The notes: generated by a model from the letters alone, not told the origin. A DNA stretch of 64,000 bases from Nepenthes gracilis (GCA_033239525.1 BSYO01000014.1:9098021-9162020); one strand, 5' to 3'; positions 21,735 through 34,338 are shown, counted from the first letter of the stretch. Made by a program: numbers and translations.

Positions 21735-24514
21735 TGTGACAACTTGAGTTTCAGAATGCGATAATTAGGATGTAATTGAATTAATAATGATTAAGGATTT
21801 GGTTTAGAAAGTGAAAAATTGAGCTCGAAAGTAGAAAGGTGAAGTTGGGCCCTGTAAGGTATCGGTTCCTAAGATGAGGTTAATATGGGTGGTGAGGTTC
21901 TAGATTTTCAAAATATGGTAATTGGGAAGTAATTAAGTTGAAATGGGTGGATTGTGGTAAAAAGGTACCGGAGGAATTGGATTAAAAAGCTTAAAAATCT
22001 GGAATTTGCAAAATCGGGAAGCGAAGTTGTAATTACGGAATGTTAACCCATAAATATATTCCAAGTCTTAAATTATTATAATCATGGTCTATTAAGGTTA
22101 TATAATCAAAATTAGGATTCAAAGATGCGAAGAATTGGGTTGGAAGGGTCAAAACGAGTCCCGGACGGCAAAACACAAAGCTGGCTCCCTGTAGGCTTGC
22201 TACAGACCTGACCCGCATCCGCCGTGGGCTCAAGCCCATAGCGAGTGCAGAATCGAGAGTAGCAGCACTCGCTGTGAGCTCTCTACACCCTAAAGTGCGA
22301 GCCCGTGCAGTGAGCCTGCGCTCGCTGCACGCTCGCCTTGTGCTCGAGCGCCGGGCGACTTTAAATACGCGACTTGCTTCGTATTTTCCCATTTTCCCAT
22401 GAACCGAAACCCTTGGAGAGAGAGAGAGCACCGACAAGAGAGAGAAAGGAGGAAATCAAGACCGTGGAGTCCGAATCCGGCTTCAAGCTAGTTGGAGAAA
22501 TCGTAGAGCATGTCGAGGTAAGTACATCTATGTCGTTTTTCTTCCGTTTCTTTGATTTTTGTTCGATCCCCTTCGAGTATTTTGTCCCAATACCCGACCC
22601 CATGTATATAATTGTGATTCCCATGGTCTAATTATGTATATGTGTGAAATTCATTGTCCGATTTGTTGTTTTCGCACCGTTTGCATCTCTGAAACCCTTC
22701 ACCCACGAGCGTGTACTGTTCATTCCCAATCGGGTTGATTCCGGCCTCCGATTGTTTGGACTTTTAATTTATTTGGGACTAGAATATGATTATGCATAAC
22801 TTGGGTAAGTTAATTCACCGATTAGGTATCCGAATCTGTGGGATTTAGTGGAATTTCGTTCGCGAAGCCCTTAACTCATGCTCGGACACTGTTTGAGCTT
22901 TGATTTGGAGTTAAATGTATAAATTGACTTGGGATTATAGTTACTCATGCCTTGGGTTTAATAAATTAACCGTTGGATATTCAAAATTTTGAGAATTAAT
23001 TGATTTGTGCATATGTGCACTGTTCATGTGCACTATTCACGGGTACTGTTCACCCGAGAACTTTGGATAATATTTTGTGTAATTCTTTCATGTTTAAATG
23101 CTAATTAAGTGATACGTATTTGTGTAAGCTCAATTGTTTAAACTAAAAGTTTCAGCATGCTCAATTACAAAAGAATCCATAATTCGAAAGCCTCTCAAGC
23201 TAATTTGCTTCTTCTGGTAAGAATCAAAATTTTCTCTATACATATGATATTCATATGAAAGTTAAAGTATGAAAAGATTGAACTCCGCAAGCAAGGCAAT
23301 AAGTACATAAATAATTGGAAGAGAATCTGATCTAATCTCCGGTGGAGATATCTGTGAAAGGAATCTGATCTGATCTCCTAGATTGAGATATCTGTAAATA
23401 GAATAAAAAAGAACCTCCCTCAGAAGAATAAGTAATCAAGAAATTAGTACTCAAATTTATGTTCTGACAGGTAATATCCTCAGGCATGTCATTAGTTTGA
23501 CAGTAGAGACTCAAGAATTTGTCTTGACTGTAATTTGTAGCGGATGATACTATGGACATGCCTTTGGATGTTACAGGTGGTAGTCGGGGATAACTCCGTT
23601 CATTGAGTAATACGTGGTCCGCCTCTCCTTGGGGTGTTAACTAGTAGAATTCTATATCTGACCTGCCTTAGGGAGGTAATTTTATTCTGATCCCGCAAGA
23701 AGGGATACTTCTGTTCTATTTCTAGCCTTGGATTGTGTGGAGTGAATACAATCTATTTCTGATTAGTCACTCTTTTGGCTAGTAGGGTCTACTAGCTTGA
23801 GTCCTTAAAGATGAATAATTCTATTTAATTTAATAAAAGAAAGAAATAAATTGCACACTAAGTGTATCTAATCAAGTTCTATTTATACATCTTATTCATG
23901 TTTATATGTCTTTCTTCTGCCTTATTATTTATTGCCTTATTATGATGTACTTGTTAAACTATTAGCTTACTCTTGTCTTTTCTTCCTTCCAGATATGAGT
24001 CACGAGCTGATACTCAATTAGTTAGAGCAAGGAGAGGAATCGCCTAAGGAGAATTGCTGCTTCTAAGAAGACATGGAATTTTGTTATAATTAATGTATTG
24101 ATATGTAATAAATATTGCAGCATGTTAATATTATGGTTATTGTTATACTTCCGCAGGTGACTTATGGGTTTAGTTCTGCTTTTGTATTAATATTGGATGT
24201 TTTGGACTTTATTTAGGCCTAAATGGCATCTCTCTTATATCCAACATATTAATTAAAATATACTGTGTTAGAGTCATGGATGATATGACAATGTGGATCG
24301 TGTGTATGTGTTGTGGTGATAAAAATATTGAAGTGTGGATATTTATATATTTGTACAGGTTCAACTTAATAGGTTGTATTTTTTTATTTTCGTCTAGTTA
24401 CAGAGAAAATTTTATCTGATTTTCTACAGAATTCTATATTATTAAATTATGGGCATTAGTTTGGTATATTTATTGACAGAGGTTATTAGAAAAAAAATAA
24501 CTCATTTCGTCACA
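21735..24514 (+). mobile_element. Solo LTR (2780 bp), Tekay/Del-like, target duplication ACACG
   Basis: Begins TGTGACAACTTGAG and ends TTTCGTCACA. The flanking 5 bp are ACACG at 21730-21734 and 24515-24519. No primer-binding site or polypurine tract adjoins it, so the internal region was removed by LTR-LTR recombination. It retains a TATA-like TTTAAATA near 22352, a leader with AGAGAGAGAG, and a strong splice-donor-like CGAGGTAAGT near 22515. Removing it rejoins the host LTR to match the intact equivalent near 25420-25450. Confidence 0.93.
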
Positions 24515-24606
24515 ACACGGTTACATTTTAGGCTCGCAACACTCGGACGACGGCTACATTTTAGACCTACAGACTTCGACCAACGGCTATATTTTTAGGC
24601 ATGCAA

Positions 24607-27268
24607 CGTGACGGACCGGATTATTTTTCTAATAAATAACCTCCGTCAATGGTAACACAAACTAAAGCCCATAATTAACCTATAGATTCTACAGAAATTT
24701 TGATAGAGTTTCCTCTACAACTGAATGAAAACAAAAAATACAACCTGATCAAATACATCCTATACAATCACACATCTAACCAAAATAATCAATATAAAGC
24801 CTACAACATAATACACAGGATCACATAATCAACCATATCATCCATGGCTCCAATCACAGTATCTCCAACTATGGAACTGGACCTAGAGAGAGCCGTCTAG
24901 GAAGAAACAAAATCCAGAAACATCAACACAAACGCGGAAGCATAACTAGATCATCAAAAACCTGTGGAAGCATAACAAAACCATAATATAACAATAAGCC
25001 ACATCCATCCATGTGTGGCTATTTACATTCTAATATGATAAACATAACCCAATCTTCAAGCTTCGATGTCTAGCAACTCCCTTCAATGCAAGTCTCTCTC
25101 CTTGCTCTAACTAATCTGGCGCCGGCTAAGTGTTCTCATCTGGAAGGGAAAACAGTAAGAGTGAGCATACAGTTCAACAAATACAATCATACTCAATACT
25201 CGCAGGCAAATAATATAACAATTGGAATGGGGGGATACAAGTAATCTTAATAATCATGAATCAGGAGAGGGAACAGGAAACATTTGGAATCACTGGATTC
25301 TCACGGTTATATCGATTAGGCATTATTCATTTTCATCATTATATCATCTTTACGGACCCAGGCTAGTAGGCCGTACTAATCAACGATGCGAGAGAACGAG
25401 GAAAGGAATGTGTTCGCTACACATTCTAAAGCCACAGCTACATTTTAGGTCTGCAGAACTCGACCATCGGTTGCATCTCCACTATACAATACTCAACGAA
25501 CGACTACATCTCCACTATGTAGAGTTTAACCAACGGCTACATTTTAGGCCTGCAGCACTCGGCCACCTCAACACGACCCATATCCCCCGGGGACTAGGGC
25601 AATCATCGTTCTTCCACAGTAGTTTCCTAAAGTGTACCACGAACATCACCCGCTCCTACGAGCGGCCAGAATACGTGGCCATATATTCCTCGGGTTCACA
25701 CCGCGATGGACATGGTAAGTTAAAGAATACTACCCCTATGAATCATAGTCCTAGTTTCAAGGTTAGTTTCCACACTTGGAGAGAGAAATCTACATTTGCC
25801 ATACACATTCACAACTCAAGAAATCCCATTCCTATCACATACATGTCCATCTGGGAGATTATTCCATCACATACATCTCCATCCAGGAGATCATTCCATC
25901 ACAGTGCACAATGTGGATTCCCTTCCATTTACTTGCTCGGTTCACAACTTTCTATGGGACTCAATACCATTATTACAATTCAATTCATGTTCACAAGAGA
26001 ATTCCGAATTTCATCCCTTCGATAATCACGTATCATTTTAGAAGCCTTCTGGACTCGTTTCCCTACTTCCGGCACATGGATACACATTTTTGGGGCTTAC
26101 ATTTACGTTCAAACAATTAGACGTCACTTCCATAACAATTAAACGAGGGCATAACATGCATATTTCTCATTTCATTTTTGGTGAATAGTGTCAAGTTTCT
26201 TTTGAACATTCGGACGCCGTGAACGGTTCGATACTTGTGAGATCGGGCGTCCGGTTGATACATACGTACAATTAGGACACAGTGATTCATCTTTTAGGCT
26301 CGATTCAACGTAATACAAGGGTGGAAACATGTAATTTTCCATTTTATATTCAGATGAATAGTGTTAGCCGCAAATTAGAGGCCCCGGACGCCACGAACAG
26401 GTTAAAACGTGCGAAATTAAACCCGCGGCCGACATATATATGCATTTAGGACGTGGAGATTCTTATTTTGATGTCAAAATAACATAATTCGGAGGGGAAA
26501 ACAGTGAACCCGAATCTGGGAGTGAGTTAGGGTTTTACGATACCAAATCGGTTGATTCGGACCACAAATTGGACAAAAAACTATATATTCATTGGACATA
26601 ATTCATGGGCTACACCTTTTTCACATTTTGGGTGGGTATCGGAACGATAATACCCGATGAAGAACGAGTAAAAATCACAAGATAACGAATAGTGAGTATG
26701 AGAACACTTGCCTCGACGTGCTCTGCATTTTCTCCAACTAGCTCGAGCTCGAAATTGGACCTGAAGGCCTCCATTTTCCCCTCTTCTCCTTCGCGAGCTC
26801 CTCCTCTCACCGGGCTCCCATTGGTGCTGCCGCTGCTCCACCGCGACGCCCAGCCGGTCACCGCCCAGCACGGCCATCGCCGTGGGGCACCGGCGCCGGG
26901 GCTGTCCGCCTCTCTCTCTCACCGATGAACCCTAACCCTGCCCCCTTCTCTCTCTCTTCGCAAATTCCCTTCCCCCCCCCCCGAATCTACCTCCCCTGCT
27001 TTTTAACTTTGTTATTATTATTATTATTATTATTATATATAATATTATATATATTATGTTTTCTTTTAATCTCAAATTTAATTTGATACCTCAAACGATC
27101 GAGTGAGTACACTCCGGCACCGGCCCAACAATTCCAAATATTCTCCCAAAATTTCACAATATTTATTTAATTTTTTCTCACGTCCGAATTACCCAAAATG
27201 ACCCAAAATTAAATAAATAATTCTAATGTGATCCAATAAAAATAATTTCGAAATTTTGGGATGTTACA
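24607..27268 (-). mobile_element. Solo LTR (2662 bp), Tekay/Del-like, antisense, target duplication TGCAA
   Basis: Begins CGTGACGGACCGG (expected TGTGACGG, first base changed) and ends GGGATGTTACA. It is flanked by TGCAA at 24602-24606 and 27269-27273. Removal restores a continuous GGCATGCAACACTCG stretch of the older LTR. On the minus strand the promoter-proximal region at 26700-26990 contains GC-rich leader sequence and a donor-like GAGGCAAGTG. Long frames within it (25222-26025, 26581-26922) are repeat-derived and not genes. Confidence 0.9.
27011..27036 (+). repeat. ATT trinucleotide microsatellite
   Basis: About eight tandem TTA/ATT units followed by a TA-rich run, inside the solo LTR at 24607-27268. 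Confidence 0.9.
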
Positions 27269-29174
27269 TGCAACACTCGACTAACGCTACATTTTAGCCT
27301 TGCAGCACTCAGCATATCAATTCGCCGCATATCCCCCAGGGATTAAGGCAATCTTTATTCTTCCACAGTAGTATCTTACGGCGTACCACGAATATCGCCT
27401 ATCCCCATGAGTGGCTGGAGTATTCCTTAAGTTCCCACCGCGATATACGTGGCAAGCTAGAGGGTACCACCCAATAAATATAAACCTGTGGTCCTAATTT
27501 TAAGATTAACCTTTCCTTTGAGGGGAAGTCAATCATGTCCATTTCGATTCACATTTTCTCCACTTAGGAGAGTCACGTTTCCATATCACATAATCAATTG
27601 AGGGTTTTCCCCTCCGTATACTTTGTACAATCTTAATCTTTCGTTCAGATCAAAATCTTTTCACGGTTCAATTTGCATATACGTATATCATAATGTAGGA
27701 GATCCTTATTACCGAGAGTCCAATTTCGCTTTAGGGCTTTCGGCTAATGATTATATTTTCGATTAGTTATTGAATACATTTCTCGATAAGCAATTAAACA
27801 TATGCACTTTAATTAACAGTTAAACATGCAAAATTATGTACAATTCATCATTTAGTTCGGGTGAACAGTGCACGTGAACAATACACGTAAACAATACATA
27901 CATGCACAAATCGGTTAGTTTTCGAACTTCGGGCATCCAATGGATAATTTATCAAACCCAAGGTATGGGTAACTATAATCCTAAGTCAATTTGTGCATTA
28001 AACCCTGAATCAAAACTCAAACAATGTCTGAGTGCGGGTTAAGAGCTTTGGGAATGAAATTCCAACAAATTTCACAAATTCGGATACTTAATAGGTAGAT
28101 TAACTTACCCAAGTCATGCATAATCATATTTTAATCCAAAAAAAAATCAAAAGCCCCAAAAATCGGAGCCCGAAACCACCCGGGTGTGGGGTTAGGGTTT
28201 TGGGAATAGGAATTCACATAATTCCATCAAATCGAATACCCAATCAACAAATTAACGTACCTAGGGTCTGGGTATTGGTATTCTAGTCTGAATTTATACA
28301 AAAGCTCCAAAAATCAAGGGCCAGAATCCACCCGATCGTACATGAATAGTACACGCGCGTGAGTGAGGGTTTCGGATGTGCAAAATAGTGCAAAAATAAT
28401 GAATCGGGTGACGAATTTCACATTTATACATAATTAGACTATAGGAATCACAATTATATGTATGGGGTCGGGTATCGGGATAAAAATACTCGAAGGAGAT
28501 CGAACAAAAATTAACAAAAATGAAAGAAAAGGTTATGGATGTACATGCCTTGACGTATTCTACGATTTTTCCAATTAGCTCGAAGCCGGAATCAGGCCTG
28601 AGGGCCTTCGTTTGGCCGCTTCTCTCTCTACTCCGCGCCCTCTCTCTCTCTTCCAGAATGCTCTGCTCTTCCCTTCCCGAAAAGGTGGCCCGAACGGATA
28701 TAAAAAGAACCAGACGCGGCTTTTACGCATTTTGGCACGCGAGCGAGCTTCGAGCGCCAACATGCTGGAATCCGGTGCTCTCTAGGGGCTCGAGTCCACG
28801 GACGGCGTTGGTCAGGCTCGCGTCAAGCTTCTGCAACGAGCCAGCTTCGTGTTTTTGCCGTTCGGGACCTATTTCGATCCTTATAACCAGATATTTTATA
28901 TCTTTGGACTCTAATTTTGATTATATTAGCTTAGTAAGTCAAGATTATCATAATGTAAAGCTTAAAATCTTATTCATATATTAACATTTCACGGTTTATA
29001 ACTTTGGTTCCTGATTTTGTCAATTCCGGCTCTTTGGGCTTTTCAATTCAATTCCTACCATTTTCTTTGACTTCGATTCACTTATTTTAATTTAGTTACC
29101 TCCCAATTACTATATTTTAAAATCCAGAATCTTACTATTCATTTTAACCATACCATGAAAATCGATACCTTACA

Positions 29175-29700
29175 ACAGGTCTCTTGAATGGGGAGTCAAG
29201 ACTCTTGGACAGAGAGCGAGCTCCTGGATGAAGAGTCGGGCCTCCTAGAGAGAGAGCGGGGCTCCTTGACAAAGAGCAGGGCTTCCCAAAGAACAAGAGT
29301 CTTGGACGGAAAGCGGGGCTCCTAGTCGGAGAGAAGCAGGGTCTTCTGGAGAGCACCGAACTAGCGGACGACTCATGGAGATGCACTCATAAGAGAGTGG
29401 TTGACTGTCCACGATAGTGGACTTTGTTGACCCATCTGGAGCTTCCAGAGCTCTCTCGAGCTCGTCCCAACCTAGGGAAGTCTACTGTGGCAACTATTTT
29501 TATAGTGTGATCCCCAGTACAACACCCGCTTGCCGGGGCGACATTGGATCTTAAGCAAGATGCCTTGAGAAGACTTGCTGGGCTAGAGTTGTTGGGTTGT
29601 GCTCGGGCCCATCCAGTACTTTGCAATAGGCTTTGTAAAATTTTTTGACGAGTTGTCTCTACTTTACAGCGGACCCTTGGCCTCACGATACTAGAACCAT
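29175..29700. mobile_element. Continuation of the minisatellite-bearing Tat-like LTR
   Basis: Starts with about seven degenerate 26-30 bp units (CTCCTGGATGAAGAG, GGGCCTCCTAGAGAG) like those at 20740-20900. These are followed by unique sequence with TTGACCCATCTGG and TTGACGAGTTG motifs. No clean LTR end was located. Confidence 0.4.
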
Positions 29701-30804
29701 CAACCTTTTTTCACCTTTATTTAGGTAAATACACTTTTAATTATTGCAATTTCTTGTAAGATATTATGGTCCGATACTAAACATAATCCTAATTAATTGT
29801 ATGAAGTATAGAGCACTAGACTAAAAAAATTTAGTTAAAATTAATTATTTTAAAATAATTATCTCATAATTATTCATTAAAAAATAGATTAAAAAATTTA
29901 AAAATAATCACCTTAATTTTATTAATAGATAAAACCCTGCTTAATTTATATCAGTCCTATAATAATAAATTTGACGTCGAAAAGAAGGTATTATTGTGGC
30001 AAAATGGTAATATAAATCTCCCATAGCGTAAAGAAGTTAACAAAAAATTCGAGAGACATTACCTTAAATGCCCTTCCTTTATGATTCCAACCGGTGCTCA
30101 CCCACGCCCTGTCTTTACGATCCCAACTACACTTACCTGTTAACTCATACAAACTGAAAAATAAATTTTAAAAATAGGAATTAAAAAAAAAGAAGCAAAT
30201 TGGATTTACTCAAAAAAAAAAAAAAAGTTCAGCTTAATTAAAACACAGTTTCACATCTTTTATACATTGAGTTACAAGATATAGCTCGGAATTATTGTTA
30301 GATCAATCTTTAATATTAATAAATCTTGTAATAATATATTATAACTTAAAATTTTTATATTTATTTGGTTTTATGTGCAACTTATTTTTTTTTTTGGGAT
30401 TGTTTTAGATTAATTATAAAATGAAGACTTCCATACACATTAACAATCTATTTAAAAATTTCATATATTTCTAGTGGAATCCTTTTAAACGGCCAACCCC
30501 ATGAGGATTATGACAATTATTCCAATAAATGCGACCTAATTATCACAAAATTACAGTGCATTATTATCTATATATAATTATTTCATATTTTCTTTTTTTT
30601 TTCCCTGGGAGTTTTCTATATCATCTTTATTTTTTTGCCAATTTATTTATTTATTTATTTATTTATTTTGCTTTCATATGCAGGGGGTTCACCAGAAAGG
30701 GAGGCGGCAAGTCTTACTACAATCAAAACCATTAAAAAAAAACAACTTTTTTTTATTAAGTATAGAAGAAAAATATTAGGACTGATATATTATGTATATA
30801 TTTA
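29701..30804. other. AT-rich host DNA, nothing recognised
   Basis: No coding signal. It contains poly-A/T runs and a (TTTA) microsatellite at about 30640-30668. It ends in ATTTA at 30800-30804, the left copy of the duplication that flanks the large retrotransposon tandem. Confidence 0.6.
30640..30668 (+). repeat. TTTA tetranucleotide microsatellite
   Basis: About seven TTTA units in otherwise unremarkable AT-rich DNA. Confidence 0.9.
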
Positions 30805-31881
30805 CGTGCTCACTGCAGATCCGAAACAACAGTTTCGATTCTCCGAATAAATGGATCCGCTCCGTTCTCTCGAGTGCGAACCCCCGCGCACCACTAAAGC
30901 GAACAAGAGGTCGGCGTTAACGGCGGGAGGTTGACCACCGCTCACTTCACGCGCTCAAGTCGATGTCGGTCTCTCAAATATAAGAAAAGAAGAAGAAGAA
31001 AGAGCGAAGACAGTTGACAGAGTGTGAAGTCCCGATGTAAGAGAGCGTGAGGTCTTTCTTGTATCAGGACGTGGGAAGGCGGGGAAGCGTCCGTGAGGCT
31101 CGCTGTTGCCTTGAGGTTGGTTTGCGTTGGGTGTCCCGGAAGGTTCTGTCCGTTAGAGCCTTGTCCGGAACACTTAGTGGTTTTTCCGTAGGGTTTTTCG
31201 TATGCCTTTTTGCTGTTTTTTCAGCCCTTGGCCCGGAGAAGCCTCTAGGGGTTTCTTTTATGGCCAAGTGAGAGAGGATCCTCCTCCTTTGGAAGGCGGC
31301 TCCTCTGATTGGCTTGCCTTCTGAGGCAGATGCCAATTTCCCTGAAGGAATGATTGTTTCCTTGTCTGGCGGCCAACAGCTTTCCAAGTTTACCACCTTC
31401 CTTTCCCGTTGCGAGCCGTTACTGTATCTTGGCGGGCAAGGAACGTGGAAGATATTTTGGAGGCTGTAGTTGGCTTGTTGGGTGATGGGCCCAGGCGTAA
31501 TGGGCCCATTACTGTAGAAATGTGCTTCCTGGGCTTGGCAGGAAGAACGCTGGCGGTCAACGTCTTCGTTGACCGTCCGAGCGTTGTCCGCCCTGTCTTG
31601 CAGTGCGGTGGCGAACCTTTGGTGGGTATGGGCTTGAGTGAGCCAAGCCCATTCTTTATGCGGGGCGTTTCTTGAGGCCCCGAAAGAGCAAAGTCTTTGG
31701 TCAACACTGGCGTTGACCGTCTGCGAAGGAGTTGGCCGCCCGAACGGTCAACGCCAGCGTTGACCGTTTTGGGCCTCCTCGTTTTGGGCCTGCCCCTTTA
31801 GTGGGCCGTAAGGCCGTTGACCGTCTGAGTGGGCCTCCGTTGACCATTCCTTGGGCCAGCCTGTTGGAGGCGTACCCATCA
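30805..31881 (-). mobile_element. LTR A (left, 3' LTR of unit 1)
   Basis: The right end ACCCATCA adjoins a polypurine tract (minus strand) and mirrors the GATGCGTAC start of LTRs B and C. The left end reads CGTGCTCACTG where TGATGCGCACTG is expected, so its terminal bases are altered. It contains the conserved ACTAAAGCGAACAAGAGGTC block, AAATATAAGAAA, the W-box palindrome at 31743-31768 and several TTGACC motifs. Confidence 0.8.
31743..31768. promoter_or_regulatory. Inverted W-box palindrome in LTR A
   Basis: Two 12-bp arms, AACGGTCAACGC and its reverse complement, are separated by CA. The equivalent in LTR D (9547-9574) is a perfect palindrome. In LTR C the site is degraded (about 51420-51455). 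Confidence 0.75.
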
Positions 31882-31893
31882 CTAGCCCCCCAT
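31882..31893 (-). other. Polypurine tract of unit 1
   Basis: The minus strand reads GGGGGGCTAG directly against the LTR start TGATGGGTAC. This position and composition are those of the plus-strand primer in LTR retrotransposons. Confidence 0.65.
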
Positions 31894-31956
31894 GCTGGTG
31901 GTCAGATTTCTGGCCTCCAGTATGTTCATGATAGGGTACCTTTTAAATTGCACTGG

Positions 31957-32208
31957 CCAATTCCGGAGTTCAAGAATTGTAGGCCGTTCTGGACAATTCC
32001 GGGGCTCAAGAGTCATTGACCGTTCTGGTCAATTCCGGAGCTCAAGAGTCATTGACCGTTCTGGTCAATTCCGGAGCTCAAGAGTCATTGACCGTTCTGG
32101 TCAATTCCGGAGCTCAAGAGTCATTGACCGTTCTGGTCAATTCCGGAGCTCAAGAGTCATTGACCGTTCTGGTCAATTCCGGAGCTCAAGAGTCATTGAC
32201 CGGTTTGG
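31957..32208 (+). promoter_or_regulatory. 36-bp tandem array of paired inverted W-boxes (7 units)
   Basis: Seven head-to-tail 36-bp units. The four from 32029 to 32172 are identical, the last differs at its final bases, and the first two are diverged. Every unit junction creates TTGACC - 5 nt - GGTCAA, a facing pair of WRKY-binding cores. The array lies just inside the polypurine tract and about 310 bp upstream of the plus-strand accessory ORF start, so it is well placed as its enhancer. No spacers are present, so it is not a CRISPR array. Confidence 0.85.
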
Positions 32209-32515
32209 GCCAAAGCTGGCGGAGTCCTTCATGGCAATTGGCTGACGGTTCGTCAGAGTTGGGCACGTGTCCTCCTATGGTTGGGCGGAGATCCTGGCCA
32301 TTTAATGGGCCAGTGATCCGCCGCACACAAAGCCAAACGGAGGGCGACACGTGGCGGTTCTGATGGGGCATTAATGAGGCACTCGAGTGCCTGACGCCCA
32401 CGATCACCCTCTCCTTCCTCAGGCTTCGAACCGGTTTCATCTGTTTTGCCTTGCTTTTCAGACAAAGGAATTTGCCAACAGAGAGAAAAAAAAAACTGAG
32501 AATCTTTCTTGAACA

Positions 32516-34290
32516 ATGGCCTCCGTTGCGGATTTCCCTTCCGTCCTGAGAGAGGGAGATGTAAAGGCTCTGTGCGTGGAGTTTAATATTCCTAAAGAGA
32601 TGGCATGGAGAGTTCGGATTCAGTGAAAGGGCCTTTACTCCGCCGGAAGGCCACATTACAGTGTACGAGGCGCACCTGAGGAGTGGCCTCCGTCTGCCGC
32701 TGCCGGCTGAGTTCGGGCAGATCATGAGGGCTTTGGGAGTGCCCATCGCCCAGCTTCATGCGAACGCGGTCAGGTATATATGTACCCTCTGTATTTTTGC
32801 ACGCAAACTGAACCAGAGGCTCAGAATGCCCGGGATTAGGGTTTTGTTTAAAGGTGAACACGGGGCGGAGTGGATATCACTCTCGCCCCGTTCTGGGATT
32901 AAAATCAACACTGCTATTCATGATTCCCTCAAACACTGGAAGGACCGATATTTTTTTGTAAAGGTCGGGGAGAAGTGGCCCCTTAGGAACGAGTGGGGTG
33001 AGGTGCCGGAAGCGTGCTTTGGTACGCCGACGCGGCGGAGGAGCGCGCCGCCTACGAATGGTCACATTGAAAGCCATAGCTGCCAATGAGTCTGAGTTCG
33101 CGAGGGACCATCTGGTTTCCCAGGAGGAGATCAGGAAGGCGGAGTGGGGGCCGCCGTCACCGACTCACAAGCCCCATCCTCCCGTCGTGAGGTTGCATCC
33201 CGAAAAATCCAAAGGTATGATCATTCGCGAAGAGAGGGCGGAGGATCCTGAGAGGGCGATGGAGACGCCCTCATCGGCGTCTTCGCATTTTGATTATATT
33301 GCTGCCGGATCTTACCGTGGATCCCGCAAACCGCCCCTGAGGCAGTCCGGGCGGATCTTTGGGGTTATCTTGGCCCGGCCGGCTATAAAGGTGACTCGGG
33401 GCGCCGCTTGGTTGGGGCTGGGAGGAGCCCAGCTCGTGGCGTTCCCGGGCTCTCGCGTTTACAAGATAAGGGCGTCAAGGCGGGGTCTCGGATGGCCACC
33501 TCGAAGATAATAAGGGCGAGAGGCTGCTGCTGCTGCCGCTCTGCTCTGTTATACCGGAGGCCGCAAGAGAGGAGCTTGCCGCCGGGAGGACTCGGACGCG
33601 TTCATTGAACGCGTTACGGAAAAGAGGCTGCCCGCTTTGCCCGGAGAGTGCCACGCGTCCGCGGAGTCGGGCCCACATCCCACATCCAAGGCCAAGGGGC
33701 CTACGAGGAAGCCGCACGAGGTATATATCCTGCTACTTATGTCTCCTGTATCTTTCGTGTGATCATTGCTAACCACTTTGTGTTCTTTGTTGCGCGGGGA
33801 AACGATTGGCCTGCGCGGTAGCCCACGAAGTGGAGCGGCGAGATCTCCTTATTCTTTGAAAAAGAGGCTGAGATCGCTTTGGCTTGAAGCGGAGCTAGCA
33901 AATGCCAAGGGAGACCGTCGTGAGGAGGTGGCGGCCCTCGAAGTCGTGGTGGCGAGGCTGGAGGCCAGTGTTCCCGGCTGGAGGCGGAGAACACTGGTGC
34001 AAGGAATCGGTTGGGCAGCTCGAGGCAAGCAACAAGCGACTATCGGATCGTGCTACATCCTTTGAGAGTGGCCACCACCCGGCTCGGGCCCCACGAGATT
34101 GGAGGCCCCTACGGGCTCGGCTGTTGGAGGGTATCGGCATTGGGCGTCGTGTTGCGAGGTTGATCGATCCGAACTTTCCGATGAAATTTATCAACCAACG
34201 CAATGACAGCGACACGCGAGGAGGATTTAGCCGACCGAGCCCCACGACATCCGGCGAGGACCGCCATGACCACAGTAGCCTTGTATAGCT
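32516..34290 (+). pseudogene. Accessory antisense gene of unit 1 (PF04195 domain, coiled coil)
   Basis: The ATG at 32516 (context GAACAATGGCC) opens ASVADFPSVLREGDVKALCVEF. After a frameshift near 32625, the core continues from about 32655 as YEAHLRSGLRLPLPAEF, LHANAVRYICTLCIFARKL and EWISLSPRSGIKINTA to about 33030. A linker with WGPPSPTHKP follows. A probable intron starts at GTATATAT (33721), and its acceptor equivalent is TTGTTGCGCAG in unit 2, with the A lost here. The second exon encodes a heptad-rich coiled coil (LEAELANAKGDRREEVAALEVVV). AATAAA follows at 34339. It runs opposite to gag-pol. Several apparent indels break the frame, and unit 2 repairs some of them, so damage may be partly sequencing error. 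Its molecular function is unknown. Confidence 0.75.
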
Positions 34291-34338
34291 TACTTTCGTT
34301 TTTGGACATTGTAGTCTTGTACAAAACATTGATCAAGC

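Larger units (their letters stand above)
20901..29174 (-). mobile_element. Older Tekay/Del-like LTR (antisense), split by two nested solo LTRs
   Basis: Starts TGTGACGAATTGAG at 20901. It is carried in three pieces: 20901-21734, 24520-24606 and 27274-29174. Joined, the pieces are collinear with the LTR at 24607-27268, including the AAAGCCCATAATTAA block, the GGCTACATTTTAGGC repeats, the ATATCCCCCAGGG block and the GTGCACGTGAAC motifs. It is truncated at 29174: comparison with 21735-21850 shows about 115 bp of its far end missing, and no target duplication matches GCAAG at 20896-20900. Confidence 0.7.

Noticed and set aside
22033..22437. Arg/Ser-rich minus-strand frame of 134 codons
   Set aside because: Covers the GC-rich promoter-leader part of the solo LTR; the open frame reflects composition.
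25222..26025. 267-codon open frame
   Set aside because: Lies entirely inside a solo LTR with a confirmed target duplication and follows its repeated CTACATTTTAGG blocks; no protein family match.
31957..32208. CRISPR-like regular 36-bp repeats
   Set aside because: The units are directly head to tail without spacers, in plant DNA inside a retrotransposon; this is a tandem repeat.
33408..33717. Overlapping frames on both strands over the accessory gene linker
   Set aside because: Alternative frames of the same GC-rich coding DNA; the frame consistent between the units is the plus-strand accessory gene.
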